A stretch of DNA of 64,000 nt from Streptomyces fodineus (GCF_001735805.1 NZ_CP017248.1:5952001-6016000), one strand, 5' to 3'. Shown: positions 35,614-44,474, counted from the first letter of the stretch. The notes: generated from the letters alone by a model not told the origin. Numbers and translations are program-made.

Positions 35614-36585
35614 ATGCCCGTCCCCGCCGACATAGACCCCCGCCTCCTGCGCGCCTTCGTCGCCGTGGCGCAGGAACTGCACTTCACCCGGGCCGCTGCC
35701 CGCCTGTACGTCGCCCAGCAGGCGCTCAGTCGGGATGTGCGGCGGCTGGAGCGGGAGTTGGGCGCGGAGCTGTTCGTACGGACGACCCGGCAGGTGACGC
35801 TCACCGCCGACGGTGAACGACTGCTGCCGCACGCGCGCCGCGTCCTGTCCGCCCAGGACGACCTGCTGGCCGCGTTCGCCCCCGGCCGGTTCCGCCCGCT
35901 GCTCGTGGACCTCAACTCGCCCGGCCTCCTCACCGGCCGCCGCGTGCTGCACCGGGCCCGTGAACTCGCCCCGGACTGCGAGCTGATGGCCCGCTACGAG
36001 AGCGGCCTGACCGGCGCCGCCGCCGAGCTGCTCGCCGGCCGGCTGGATGCCTCCTTCGGCCGTTTCGCCGGCCTCGACCCGGCGCTGCGGTCCGGGCTGG
36101 AGCAGCAGCCGGTGCGCTACGAGCCGATGGCCGTCGTCCTGCCCGAGGACCATCCGCTGGCCGCCCGCACGGAGGTGCCGTTGGCCGCGCTGGCCGGCGA
36201 GACCGTGTACGCCGGCGCCGGCAATCCGCGGACCCTGGAGTGGACCGATCTGGCGAGCCGGCTCTTCGAGGGGCGCGGCATCCGGCAGGCCGCACCCCTC
36301 CCGCCGGCCGTCGGGGACGAGGAGTTCGAGCGGATCATGGCCAAGACCCGCCATCCGGTGCTGGCGGTGGTGGACTTCCCGGCCATGCCCCGTACGGTGC
36401 GCCGGCCCCTCGTCGATCCCGTCCCGCTGTCGCCGGTGTCCCTGGTGTGGCGCAAGGGGCTGGTCCATCCCGGGCTGGACGCGCTGCGCCGGGCGGCGGC
36501 CGGACTCGCAGCAGCGGAGGGATGGCTGCGGCGGCCCGACGGGGGATGGATTCCGGCCACTGATGAGCGCGTGATGAGGGGGTGA
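35614..36585 (+). CDS. LysR family transcriptional regulator
   Basis: This 323-residue regulator has an N-terminal winged HTH at about 8-66 (LRAFVAVAQELHFTRAAARLY, then QQALSRDVRRLERELGAELF). The periplasmic-binding-protein-like effector domain runs from about 92. ATG 35614 is set by the fixed spacing to the HTH; TAAGTT at 35601-35606 lies exactly 7 nt upstream and no Shine-Dalgarno is seen, so the transcript is probably leaderless. The divergent MFS gene is its likely target. Confidence 0.92.
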   Translation: MPVPADIDPRLLRAFVAVAQELHFTRAAARLYVAQQALSRDVRRLERELGAELFVRTTRQVTLTADGERLLPHARRVLSAQDDLLAAFAPGRFRPLLVDLNSPGLLTGRRVLHRARELAPDCELMARYESGLTGAAAELLAGRLDASFGRFAGLDPALRSGLEQQPVRYEPMAVVLPEDHPLAARTEVPLAALAGETVYAGAGNPRTLEWTDLASRLFEGRGIRQAAPLPPAVGDEEFERIMAKTRHPVLAVVDFPAMPRTVRRPLVDPVPLSPVSLVWRKGLVHPGLDALRRAAAGLAAAEGWLRRPDGGWIPATDERVMRG

Positions 36586-36590
36586 CCAGC

Positions 36591-37125
36591 GGCTGGAAGT
36601 GGCCGTCCACGGTCCGCGAACAGGTGCAGCCCTTCGCCGACCCGCGTGTCGGCGCCGTCGCCGGCAACGCCAAGGTCGGCAAAAAGAAGACCCTCATCGG
36701 CGCCTGGCAGCACATCGAGTACGTGATGGGCTTCAACCTGGACCGCCGGATGTACGACGTCCTGCGCTGCATGCCGACGATTCCCGGCGACACGCTCGCC
36801 GAGGACACCGACATCACGATGGCGCTGCACCGCGACGGCTGGCGGGTCGTCTACGCCGAGCGCGCCCGCGCCTGGACCGAGGCGCCCGAGTCCGTCCAGC
36901 AGCTGTGGTCCCAGCGCTACCGCTGGTCGTACGGCACCATGCGGGCGATCTGGAAGCACCGGCGGGCCCTGTTCGAGCGGGGTCCTCCGGCCGCTTCGGC
37001 CGGGTGGGCCTGCCGCTGGTGTCCCTGTTCATGGTGGCGCCGCTGCTGGCGCCGCTCATCGACCTCTTCCTCGTCTACGGCCTGGTCTTCGGGCCGACCG
37101 GGAAGACGATCGCGGCCTGGTTCAC
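36591..37125 (+). pseudogene. Remnant of a processive GT2 glycosyltransferase (5'-truncated, deleted and frameshifted)
   Basis: The first frame reads VREQVQPFADPRVGAVAGNA, then EYVMGFNLDRRMYDVL, a GT2 processive (chitin/hyaluronan-synthase-like) middle. There is no start, N-terminal GT-A fold or membrane helix. After CMPTIPG it jumps straight to DTLAEDTDITMAL, so the acceptor-binding stretch normally between is gone. QRYRWSYGTM (the QxxRW motif) is kept. Near 36983 the frame shifts: the membrane part (GRVGLPLVSLFMVAPLLAPL) continues in another frame and stops being recognisable near 37125. A dead copy of a polymer synthase, probably of the type fused to a deacetylase. Confidence 0.85.
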
Positions 37126-37209
37126 CGTCCTTCCGCCGCATGGGCGGCGTGGCCGCGCCCGGTCCGTCGCGGGACCTCTCATCCCCGCTCCGGCCGGGGT
37201 GAGAGCAAC

Positions 37210-37225
37210 GTTCCCTTCCGGTCAC
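37210..37225. promoter_or_regulatory. Possible GlnR half-box upstream of the nitrate transporter
   Basis: On the minus strand GTGAC-N6-GGAAC fits gTnAc-n6-GaAAc, the GlnR pattern of Streptomyces nitrogen genes, with one mismatch. It lies 103 bp before the narK start. Only one a-b pair is clear; a full box has two. Confidence 0.35.
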
Positions 37226-37327
37226 TCGCAGCCACAGGGCCGGAAACGCGCTCTTCCTACCTTCGGGTTCAGTCAGTCGATGGCAGGTCGACGGCAGACC
37301 GAGCAGCCGGAGCCCCGTGGAGGCGTG

Positions 37328-38698
37328 ATGACAGCCCCAGCCCCAACCCGTCGTAGTGGCCGCTGGATCGAGCGCTGGGACCCGGAGGACGAGGGATTCT
37401 GGACGGCGACCGGGCAGCGGATCGCCAACCGGAACCTCTGGTTCTCCGTTCTCTCGGAGCACATCGGCTTCTCGGTGTGGACCCTGTGGTCCGTCCTCGT
37501 CCTCTTCATGGGCCCGCAGTACGGCCTCACCCCCGCCGACAAGTTCCTGCTGACCTCGATGGTCACCCTCGTCGGCGCCGTCGTCCGCGTCCCCTACACC
37601 TTCGCCGTGGCCGTCTTCGGCGGCCGCAACTGGACGATCATCTCGGCGAGCCTGCTGCTCATCCCGACCATCGCGGCCTTCGCGGTCATGGAACCGGGCA
37701 CGTCCTTCACCACGTTCCTCGTCGTCGGCCTGCTGGCCGGCATCGGCGGCGGCAACTTCGCCTCCTCCATGACCAACATCAACGCCTTCTTCCCGCTGAG
37801 GAAGAAGGGCTGGGCGCTCGGCCTGAACGCGGGCGGCGGCAACATCGGCGTGCCCGTCATCCAGCTCGTCGCCCTCGCGGTGATCGGCGCGAGCGGCGGC
37901 CCGCGCGTGCTGCTCGGCATCTACATCCCGCTGATCGTCGTGGCCGCCGTCCTGGCCGCCGTCTTCATGGACAACCTGGCGACGGTGAGGAACGACACCG
38001 GCGCGGCCAAGGACGCCGCCAAGGACGCCCACACCTGGATCATGTCCTTCCTCTACGTCGGCACCTTCGGCTCCTTCATCGGCTACAGCTTCGCCTTCGG
38101 CCAGGTCCTGACGATCCAGTTCGGCCGCACCCCGCTCCAGGCGGCCTACCTCACCTTCATCGGCCCGCTGCTCGGCTCCCTGATCCGCCCCCTCGGCGGC
38201 AGGCTCGCCGACCGCTTCGGCGGCGCCCGCATCACCCTGTGGAACTACGTCGCGATGGCCGCCGCCACCGCCGTACTGATCGTCGCGAGCCGGCAGAAGT
38301 CGCTGGCGCTGTTCGTGTCCGTCTTCGTGGTCCTGTTCGTGCTCAGCGGCCTCGGCAACGGCTCGACCTACAAGATGATCCCGGGCATCTTCCAGGCGAA
38401 GGCCCTGGCCAAGGGTCTGGAGGGGGAGGCGGCCCTGGCCTACGGCCGCCGACTGTCCGGCGCCTCCATGGGCCTGATCGGCGCGGTCGGCGCGCTCGGC
38501 GGAGTCGGCATCAACCTCGCCTTCCGCCAGTCCTTCCTCTCCTACGGCTCCGGCACCGGCGCGTTCGTCGCCTTCCTCGCCTTCTACGGCGTCTGCTTCG
38601 CGGTGACGTGGGCCGTATACGTTCGCCGTACGGCGGTACGGGTCGGGGCAGTGGCGACGGCGGAGACAAAGCCGCAGCTCAGCTATGCCGAGGTATGA
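37328..38698 (+). CDS. narK: NarK-type nitrate/nitrite MFS transporter
   Basis: This 456-residue MFS protein has 12 transmembrane helices. The nitrate signature GIGGGNFASSMTNINAFFP, followed by LGLNAGGGNIGVPVIQL, places it in the nitrate/nitrite porter family. A second signature region, RRLSGASMGLIGAVGALGG, lies in the C-terminal half. GGAGG precedes ATG 37328. It is followed 84 bp later by an nnaR-like regulator, the expected partner for nitrate assimilation. A candidate GlnR half-box lies upstream. Confidence 0.93.
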   Translation: MTAPAPTRRSGRWIERWDPEDEGFWTATGQRIANRNLWFSVLSEHIGFSVWTLWSVLVLFMGPQYGLTPADKFLLTSMVTLVGAVVRVPYTFAVAVFGGRNWTIISASLLLIPTIAAFAVMEPGTSFTTFLVVGLLAGIGGGNFASSMTNINAFFPLRKKGWALGLNAGGGNIGVPVIQLVALAVIGASGGPRVLLGIYIPLIVVAAVLAAVFMDNLATVRNDTGAAKDAAKDAHTWIMSFLYVGTFGSFIGYSFAFGQVLTIQFGRTPLQAAYLTFIGPLLGSLIRPLGGRLADRFGGARITLWNYVAMAAATAVLIVASRQKSLALFVSVFVVLFVLSGLGNGSTYKMIPGIFQAKALAKGLEGEAALAYGRRLSGASMGLIGAVGALGGVGINLAFRQSFLSYGSGTGAFVAFLAFYGVCFAVTWAVYVRRTAVRVGAVATAETKPQLSYAEV

Positions 38699-38782
38699 CG
38701 TAACACCCGTGCAATGAAGCCGAACCGAGCCCGTCACGCGCCGTTGACAGGCTTCGCGTGCCGGTCAGCTAGGAGATGCCCC

Positions 38783-39951
38783 ATGTACGACGAAGAGCCG
38801 CAGTCCGGAGCCACCGGAGCCGCCCAGCCCGGTCGGCTCGCGGGTTTCACCGTGGGCGTCACCGCCGCGCGCCGGGCCGACGAGCTGGGCGCCCTGCTCC
38901 AGCGGCGCGGCGCCGCCGTCCTGCACGCACCCGCCCTGCGCATCGTGCCGCTCGCCGACGACGGCGAGCTCCTCGCCGCCACGAAGGGGATCATCGAGCA
39001 GGCGCCGGACGTGGTCGTGGCCACCACGGCGATCGGCTTCCGGGGCTGGGTGGAGGCGGCCGAGGGCTGGGGCCTGGGCGATCCGCTGCTCGGCCGGCTG
39101 GGGGAGGTCGAACTGCTGGCCCGGGGCCCGAAGGTCAAGGGCGCGATCCGCGCGGCAGGCCTGACGGAGAAGTGGTCCCCCTCCTCGGAGTCCCTGGCCG
39201 AGGTCCTGGACCGCCTGCTGGAAGAAGGCGTCGACGGCCGCCGTATCGCCGTACAGCTGCACGGCGAGCCGCTGCCGGGCTTCGTGGAGGCCCTGCGCGC
39301 CGGCGGAGCGGAGGTGGTCCCGGTCCCGGTGTACCGCTGGATGGCGCCGGAGGACATCACCCCGCTGGACCGCCTCCTGGACGCGGCGATCTCCCGCTCC
39401 CTGGACGCGGTGACCTTCACCAGCGCCCCCGCGGCGGCCTCTCTGCTGTCCCGGGCGGAGGACCGGGGCCTGCTGGAGCAGTTGCTGTCGGCCCTGTCCC
39501 ACGACGTCATCCCGGCCTGCGTCGGCCCGGTCACGGCGCTCCCCCTCCAGGCGAAGGGCCTGGACACGATCCAGCCGGAACGCTTCCGCCTGGGCCCCTG
39601 GTCCAGCTGCTGTGCCAGGAACTCCCGGCCCGCGCCCGCGCGTTGCCGGTCGCCGGCCACCGGGTGGAGATCCGCGGCCACGCGGTCCTGGTCGACGGCG
39701 CCCTGAAGCCGGTCCCCCCGGCGGGCATGGCCCTGCTGCGCGCCCTGTCCCGCCGCCCCGGCTGGGTGGTGGCCCGGGCCGACCTCCTCCGCGCGCTGCC
39801 GGGCGCGGGCCGCGACGAACACGCGGTGGAGACGGCGATGGCTCGTCTGCGTACGGCTCTGGGGGCGCCCAAGCTGATCCAGACGGTGGTGAAGCGGGGT
39901 TACCGCCTCGCCCTGGATCCGGCTACGGACGCGAAGTACGCGGACGCGTAG
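38783..39951 (+). pseudogene. nnaR: NnaR-like protein: uroporphyrinogen-III-synthase domain plus OmpR-type DNA-binding domain, frameshifted
   Basis: The first frame (ATG 38783 with AGGAG) encodes a HemD-like domain, from GFTVGVTAARRADELGALL to LDTIQPERFRLGP. At the C4 run 39595-39598 the reading shifts: the stop for that frame is at 39706, while the next frame continues LVQLLCQELPARARALPVAG and a winged-helix output domain (LDGALKPVPPAG-like, then RADLLRALPGAGRDEHAVET and VVKRGYRLAL) to 39951. One additional C restores a 390-residue protein. NnaR of S. coelicolor has this fusion and controls nitrite reduction with GlnR, from memory. Either a true frameshift or a base-call error in a homopolymer. 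Confidence 0.85.
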
Positions 39952-39967
39952 CGGCGTCGGCACCCGC

Positions 39968-40735
39968 TCACCGGTTGTCGTACTCGTCGTGCCGGCGCCA
40001 CCAGAAGCCGTTCTCGTTGCGGCCCAGGGGTGCGCGGTCGAGCCACTGGTACATGCCCCACAGGGCGTCCAGGCCGCGCGCGTACGTCGAGTAGGTGTGG
40101 TAGACGGTGCCGTCCTGCAAGGCGAACGCGCTCATGCCGGGACCCTCTCGGCGGTAGGTCTCCCAGTCCGTGCCGACGATCGACCGGGTGAAGGCGTCGC
40201 GGGAGTTCTTCTCCCCGGTCGTCGCCGGCCGCATGTCCTCCTCACCGAAGTTGTAGGCGACGACCCCCGATTCCCACTCCTCCTCGGTGTGCGCGACCCC
40301 GAAGTCGAAGTTGAAGTCGCTGCCGTGGGACGACGCCCACGGGAAGGTCCACCCCATCCGCTGCCGGTACGCATGAAGCCGCGCGAGCGGGGCCCGCGAC
40401 ACCGCCCAGAACATCACGTCGTGGTGGGCGAGATGGACCACGGAGCCGTTGAAGCCGTCGGCGATCGCCGAGCAGGACGGGCAGCCGGCGGTGTAGTCGG
40501 GCCCGAACATGAAGTGGTAGAGGAGCAGTTGGGACCGTCCCCGGAACAGGTCGGCCAGCGACGCCGTTCCCTCGTCGGTCTCGAAACGGTAGTCCTTGTC
40601 CACCCGGACCCAGGGCAGCTCCTGCCGTCGCCGGGCCAGCTCGTCGCCGCGCCGGGTCAGTTCCTTCTCCGCCTCGAGCAGCTCCAGCCGCGCGGCGAGC
40701 CACTCCTCGCGGGTTCCCGTCTTGTGTGTCGTCAT
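39968..40735 (-). CDS. DUF899 family protein (thioredoxin-like fold)
   Basis: This 255-residue protein matches DUF899: an N-terminal coiled region (EEWLAARLELLEAEKELTRR), WVRVDKDYRFE, then a thioredoxin-like core LLLYHFMFGPDYTAGCPSCS with a CPSC pair, and WASSHGSDFNFDFGV. The catalytic chemistry of the family is not established as far as I know. AAGGGG precedes ATG 40735, which lies 26 bp after the DUF2182 stop, so it is the last gene of the ArsR-led cluster. Confidence 0.85.
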   Translation of the reverse strand: MTTHKTGTREEWLAARLELLEAEKELTRRGDELARRRQELPWVRVDKDYRFETDEGTASLADLFRGRSQLLLYHFMFGPDYTAGCPSCSAIADGFNGSVVHLAHHDVMFWAVSRAPLARLHAYRQRMGWTFPWASSHGSDFNFDFGVAHTEEEWESGVVAYNFGEEDMRPATTGEKNSRDAFTRSIVGTDWETYRREGPGMSAFALQDGTVYHTYSTYARGLDALWGMYQWLDRAPLGRNENGFWWRRHDEYDNR

Positions 40736-40761
40736 TGCCTGTCACCCCTTGTCCGTGTTCG

Positions 40762-41427
40762 CTACATCGGTGGTGGCGTGAGTCCCGGGAGCAGTGCGGG
40801 CGCGATGACGATCGTCGAACCGAGCGCGATGACCGCCAGCCCCAGGGGGACGTCGACCGCCCTCTTCGCCGGCAGCAGCTTCTGGGCGGAGGCGAGGGCG
40901 GCGACCACCGACATCCACCACAGGCTCATCACCCCCAGTGCCACCAGCATCGCCATCAGCCCGGCGCTCGACCCCGCGCAGTACAGTCCGAACCCGAGCC
41001 CGGATCCGGCATACTCGCGGCAGCGCCGCCGGAAGTACCGTTTGACCGGCGTGAGCTCGTAGGCGCCCGCCGCGATCACCAGCACGCCGGCGGCCGGCGA
41101 GCCGTGCGGCCGGTCCAGTGCGTACGCGACGACACCCGCGAGTGCCCAGACGGCCAGGTAGCCTCCGGCGAACGGCAGCGCGGCGCGCAACCCGCCGGCT
41201 GCGCGGGCGTGCCTGGCGACCGCCGGGGCCGCGCCCGGCAGCATCATGGCCGCCATCATGGTCGTCCATGTCGCGGCGAAGAAGCCGAACGACCCGGGAC
41301 TGGTCGCGACCCCCATGTCCATGCCGTGCATCAGCCGGGCCGCGGCCGCCCAGCAGGCCGCGGCCAGCCCGAGCGTCAGCCCGAGCGCCATGACCGGCGC
41401 GGCCGGGCGGCGGAATTCCAGGTTCAC
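40762..41427 (-). CDS. DUF2182 family membrane protein
   Basis: This 221-residue protein has about six transmembrane helices. The DUF2182 signature is ATWTTMMAAMMLPGAAPAV, Met-rich, and YELTPVKRYFRRRCR; RLMHGMDMGV is another Met/His-rich segment. These suggest metal binding in the membrane. GTG 41427 follows GGAGGGAG. It is 57 bp downstream of the ArsR gene on the same strand. Confidence 0.82.
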   Translation of the reverse strand: MNLEFRRPAAPVMALGLTLGLAAACWAAAARLMHGMDMGVATSPGSFGFFAATWTTMMAAMMLPGAAPAVARHARAAGGLRAALPFAGGYLAVWALAGVVAYALDRPHGSPAAGVLVIAAGAYELTPVKRYFRRRCREYAGSGLGFGLYCAGSSAGLMAMLVALGVMSLWWMSVVAALASAQKLLPAKRAVDVPLGLAVIALGSTIVIAPALLPGLTPPPM

Positions 41428-41484
41428 CGTCGGTTCTCCCTCCGGTGTCGGGCCGCCGCGATCCCGTCATGGCGGCGATCTGCG

Positions 41485-41835
41485 TCACGAGGATCCGCGT
41501 GCCTGCTCATCGAGGTGCTCTTTCAGGGCGCCGAGCGGGCTGTCCCAGTCGCGCGCCAGCGCGGCCAGGAACTGCTGCGCCACCTGCATCGGCGCGGATC
41601 GCAGCCGGTAGCGCACCCGGCGCCGCTCACCCGGTTCGGCCGTCACCAGGCCGGCATCGGCCAGCAGGGCCAGGTGTTTGGCGATCGCCTGCCGGCTGAT
41701 CGGCAGCCGGCCGGCCAGGTCCGTGGCCGTGGCCGGCCCCCCTGCCGCCAGCGCGGCCAGGATGGCGCGCCGGCTCGGGTCGGCCAGGGCGGCGAAGACC
41801 TGTTCGGCGATCGCCTCGACGTCAGGCTGCGGCAT
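41485..41835 (-). CDS. ArsR family winged-helix regulator
   Basis: This 116-residue protein carries FAALADPSRRAILAALA, then LAGRLPISRQAIAKHLALLADAGLV, the standard ArsR HTH. No Cys metal-binding site is present, so it belongs to the non-metal SdpR/YdfF-like group usually paired with AHSA1 proteins. Its start overlaps the AHSA1 stop by 14 bp. It most likely binds the paired GCAACC-N4-GGTTGC boxes at the cluster promoter. Confidence 0.9.
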   Translation of the reverse strand: MPQPDVEAIAEQVFAALADPSRRAILAALAAGGPATATDLAGRLPISRQAIAKHLALLADAGLVTAEPGERRRVRYRLRSAPMQVAQQFLAALARDWDSPLGALKEHLDEQARGSS

Positions 41836-42256
41836 CGAGGTGGTCGACCAGTTCGCCCAGTTCGCGCGTCCAGCCCTCGGTGTGGCCGGCGTACTCCCCG
41901 CGGTGGACCTCGTCCGGGAGCTGGGCGAAACCGGTCTCGACGACCGTCAGCCGTGTGCCGGTGCCGAGCGGTTCGAGGGTGAACTCCACATAGGTGCGAC
42001 GCGGATCGTCCTCGGGCAGTCCCGCGATGTTCCAGGTGAAGCCGAACACCGTCGGCTCCTCCACCCGTTCCACCCGCATGTCGGCGCGATGACCGCCGTC
42101 CCATTTCATCCAGGCCGCGCCGCCCGGGCGCAGTTCGATCGCCGCCTGGTTGCCGAACCAGGCGCTCAGTCCCTCGGCCGTGGTGAGCGCCGCCCACACC
42201 GCGGCCGGCGGGTGCGCGATCTCGATGGTCCGCTCGATGCGATCAGGGAATGCCAT
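41822..42256 (-). CDS. AHSA1/SRPBCC-domain protein
   Basis: This 144-residue protein of the activator of Hsp90-like family has RIERTIEIAHPPAAVWAALT at its start and ends TEGWTRELGELVDHLD. The fold makes a hydrophobic ligand cavity. AGGAGG precedes ATG 42256. It is the first gene of the leftward cluster AHSA1-ArsR-DUF2182-DUF899, directly downstream of a clear promoter with two operators. Confidence 0.9.
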   Translation of the reverse strand: MAFPDRIERTIEIAHPPAAVWAALTTAEGLSAWFGNQAAIELRPGGAAWMKWDGGHRADMRVERVEEPTVFGFTWNIAGLPEDDPRRTYVEFTLEPLGTGTRLTVVETGFAQLPDEVHRGEYAGHTEGWTRELGELVDHLDAAA

Positions 42257-42274
42257 CACTGCCTCCTTTGTATA

Positions 42275-42320
42275 GCAACTCTTTGGTTGCGACATTATGG
42301 CAACCAAATGGTTGCGTCAA
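42275..42320 (-). promoter_or_regulatory. Promoter with two ArsR-type operators for the AHSA1-arsR cluster
   Basis: Reading leftward, TTGACG (42315-42320) and TAATGT (42292-42297) are spaced by exactly 17 nt. A perfect inverted repeat GCAACC-AAAT-GGTTGC (42300-42315) fills the spacer between them. A second copy, GCAACT-CTTT-GGTTGC (42275-42290), lies just downstream of the -10 with centres 25 bp apart. The placement predicts strong autorepression by the ArsR protein. Confidence 0.82.
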
Positions 42321-42420
42321 GGCCCGGCGCGCCGTGATCACGGATCGGCGCGGCCGTGATCGAGGATCGGCGCGCCGTAATTGAGGTGCGCGCCGCCCTC
42401 ACCCTTGGCACGCTTCCCCG

Positions 42421-43158
42421 GTGAACCGTGAACAGATGTCCCGGATCGCTCACGCCGGGCACCCGGTCAAGTCGCCGCTCGGCGACGACTCGGTGCGGCG
42501 GCTGCTGGCACGCGGGCTCCCCAGGGGCGACGAGCGGGTGCTGGACCTCGGGTGCGGTGGCGGGGAATGGCTGCTGCGCGCCCTGGCCATGGGGCCGCGG
42601 GTGCACGCCGAGGGCGTGGACATCGCCGAGGGCGACCTGTGCCGGGCCGCTGCCGCGGCGCGCGATCTCGGCGTCCGGGACCGGCTCGTCCTCCACCACC
42701 TGAGCGCCGAGGACTTCCAGTCCGCCGAGCCGTTCGACGTGGTCCTCAGCTTCGGGGCCGCGCATGTCTTCGGCGGGCTGCTGCCCACCCTCGCCGCGGC
42801 CCGCAGTCATCTGGCTCCCGGTGGCCGTGTCCTCGTCGGCGACGGGTTCTGGGAGCGGCCCCCGTCCCGGGAGGCCGTCGAGATGCTGGGGGACTTCACC
42901 GACCTGGCGACCACCGTGGACCGTGTCGTCGCCGACGGCTGGACTCCTGTCGACGGCCATGTCAGCACCCGTCAGGAACTGGACGATTACGAATGGGCCT
43001 GCTGGGGCTCGCTGGCCGCATGGGCTCTGGACCACCCCGGCGACCCGGACAGCTCGCACGCGCTCGCGACCGCCACCGCCCGGCGTACCGAATGGCTGCG
43101 CGTCTACCGGGACACCTTCGGCTTCGTCTCCCTGGTGCTGCGCCCGACGCCCGAGTAG
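42421..43158 (+). CDS. SAM-dependent methyltransferase
   Basis: This 245-residue class-I methyltransferase has motif I VLDLGCGGGEWLL at about 41-53, an acidic motif II region GVDIAEGD and motif IV FDVVLSFGAAHVFGG. HLAPGGRVLVGDGFWERPP is the following strand. The substrate is unknown. It starts at GTG 42421 with a CACGCT hexamer shortly before. It is divergent from the AHSA1 cluster, and its 3' end overlaps the convergent DUF1772 gene by 55 bp. Confidence 0.88.
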   Translation: MNREQMSRIAHAGHPVKSPLGDDSVRRLLARGLPRGDERVLDLGCGGGEWLLRALAMGPRVHAEGVDIAEGDLCRAAAAARDLGVRDRLVLHHLSAEDFQSAEPFDVVLSFGAAHVFGGLLPTLAAARSHLAPGGRVLVGDGFWERPPSREAVEMLGDFTDLATTVDRVVADGWTPVDGHVSTRQELDDYEWACWGSLAAWALDHPGDPDSSHALATATARRTEWLRVYRDTFGFVSLVLRPTPE

Positions 43159-43661
43159 GGCCCGCCGAAGCGGCCGTACAGCAGCAGCGCCCGGGTCAGG
43201 AGTCCCAGGGCCAGCGTCGAGCCCAGCGCCCGCACCACGTTCCACGCCACCCACGGTCCCTCGAAGTGATCGCGGAGGGCGTGCGGGTCGCCCTTGGCCG
43301 CCAGGGCGTTGTTCAGCGGGATGTTGAAGGCCGCCGTGACGAAGAAGACCAGGGCGTACGACAGCAGGGCCGCCCCGGCCCAGCGGGCGCAGGGTGTCCG
43401 GCGGAGCTGCCACGCCGAGACGCCCGTCAGCAACAGCGCGCCCATGAAGCCGAGGAAGAACACCGGGTTCTGGATCACGGTGTTGATGTCGCGCATGACC
43501 TCGACGTACGTCCGGTCGTCGCTGCGGGCCAGCGCCGGCATCACCGCGCAGGCGAAGATGTAGAAGACCCCGGCGATCAGGCCCATGGTGATCGTGGCCG
43601 CGATCAGGACGACGACCTCGGTGGCCCGGGATTCCCTCGTGGTGTGGCTTGTGTCCGTCAT
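43104..43661 (-). CDS. DUF1772 family membrane protein
   Basis: This 185-residue protein has four predicted transmembrane helices and DUF1772 hallmarks GVFYIFACAVMPAL and FNIPLNNALAA. Function unknown; homologues are often annotated anthrone oxygenase-like. Its last 55 bp overlap the 3' end of the convergent methyltransferase gene. Confidence 0.82.
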   Translation of the reverse strand: MTDTSHTTRESRATEVVVLIAATITMGLIAGVFYIFACAVMPALARSDDRTYVEVMRDINTVIQNPVFFLGFMGALLLTGVSAWQLRRTPCARWAGAALLSYALVFFVTAAFNIPLNNALAAKGDPHALRDHFEGPWVAWNVVRALGSTLALGLLTRALLLYGRFGGPYSGVGRSTRETKPKVSR

Positions 43662-43877
43662 GCCTTCCAGCCAACCGGAGCGGCCCCGCCCCGGACATGG
43701 CTGAGGCGCGCACCCTCATACGCGTGCGTCCAGCTCGGCGGGGGCTCGGGAGGGCGCGGCCCGAGGGGCGTGCTTGAAGGCGGTACGAGGGGTTACGGAG
43801 ACGTGGGCGGGCAGGCACTGTGAAGAGAAGCGCCCCAACGGTTCCCCCACGCTTCCTGCCTAGGCGGTGACAGGCAC

Positions 43878-44474
43878 ATGGCACTGGGTACGGCCACGTC
43901 GTCCTCGTACGAGCTGCGGTTCGATGCCGGACGGATCTGTCTGGATCTCCTCGCGACCAGCCACCCCGTCGAACGGCTGGACGGGGTGGTGTCGTTGCGC
44001 GCCTGGATCGGGGGCGCCGGGCTCGTCCCGGCCGGTACGCCGCTGGACCGTGCCGACGGTTCCTGGCTGGTGGGCTTCCGGGAACTGCGGGTGCACGTCG
44101 GGCAGTTGGTGCGGGCGCTGCACGCCGTGGCCGCACCGTCGTACGACCGCTCCCTCGCCCGGGTCAACGAGCTCGCCCGCGCCGCGACCCCGGCCCCGTG
44201 TGCCGTGCGCGGTGAAGACGGCGGTCTCGTCAGGGGGTTGGCCGAGCCGCCGGGTTGCGCGGGGCTGCTCGCGCTGGTCGCCCGGGACGCCGTGGAGCTG
44301 CTCACCGACCCCGTCGCGCGGGCGGCCGTACGGGAGTGCGAGGGGGACAACTGCCCGCTCGTGTACCTGGACACCTCCCGGGGGCGGCGCCGGCGGTGGT
44401 GCTCCAGCGAGGTCTGCGGGAACCGGGAGCGGGTGGCCCGGCACCGGCGGCGGGCAGCGCTCGCGCGGGCGTGA
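43878..44474 (+). CDS. CGNR zinc-finger (ABATE-domain) protein
   Basis: This 198-residue protein has an N-terminal ABATE domain (RFDAGRICLDLLATSH) and a C-terminal zinc-finger CEGDNCPLVYLDTSRGRRRR, then WCSSEVCGNRERVARH, which contains the CGNR motif. It is probably a small DNA-binding stress regulator. ATG 43878 follows a GGTGAC stretch. The 216 bp upstream of it show no gene. Confidence 0.88.
   Translation: MALGTATSSSYELRFDAGRICLDLLATSHPVERLDGVVSLRAWIGGAGLVPAGTPLDRADGSWLVGFRELRVHVGQLVRALHAVAAPSYDRSLARVNELARAATPAPCAVRGEDGGLVRGLAEPPGCAGLLALVARDAVELLTDPVARAAVRECEGDNCPLVYLDTSRGRRRRWCSSEVCGNRERVARHRRRAALARA

Noticed and set aside
36917..38737. 606-codon minus-strand frame opposite narK
   Set aside because: Acidic/Arg-rich shadow of a 12-helix transporter; no start context or domain.
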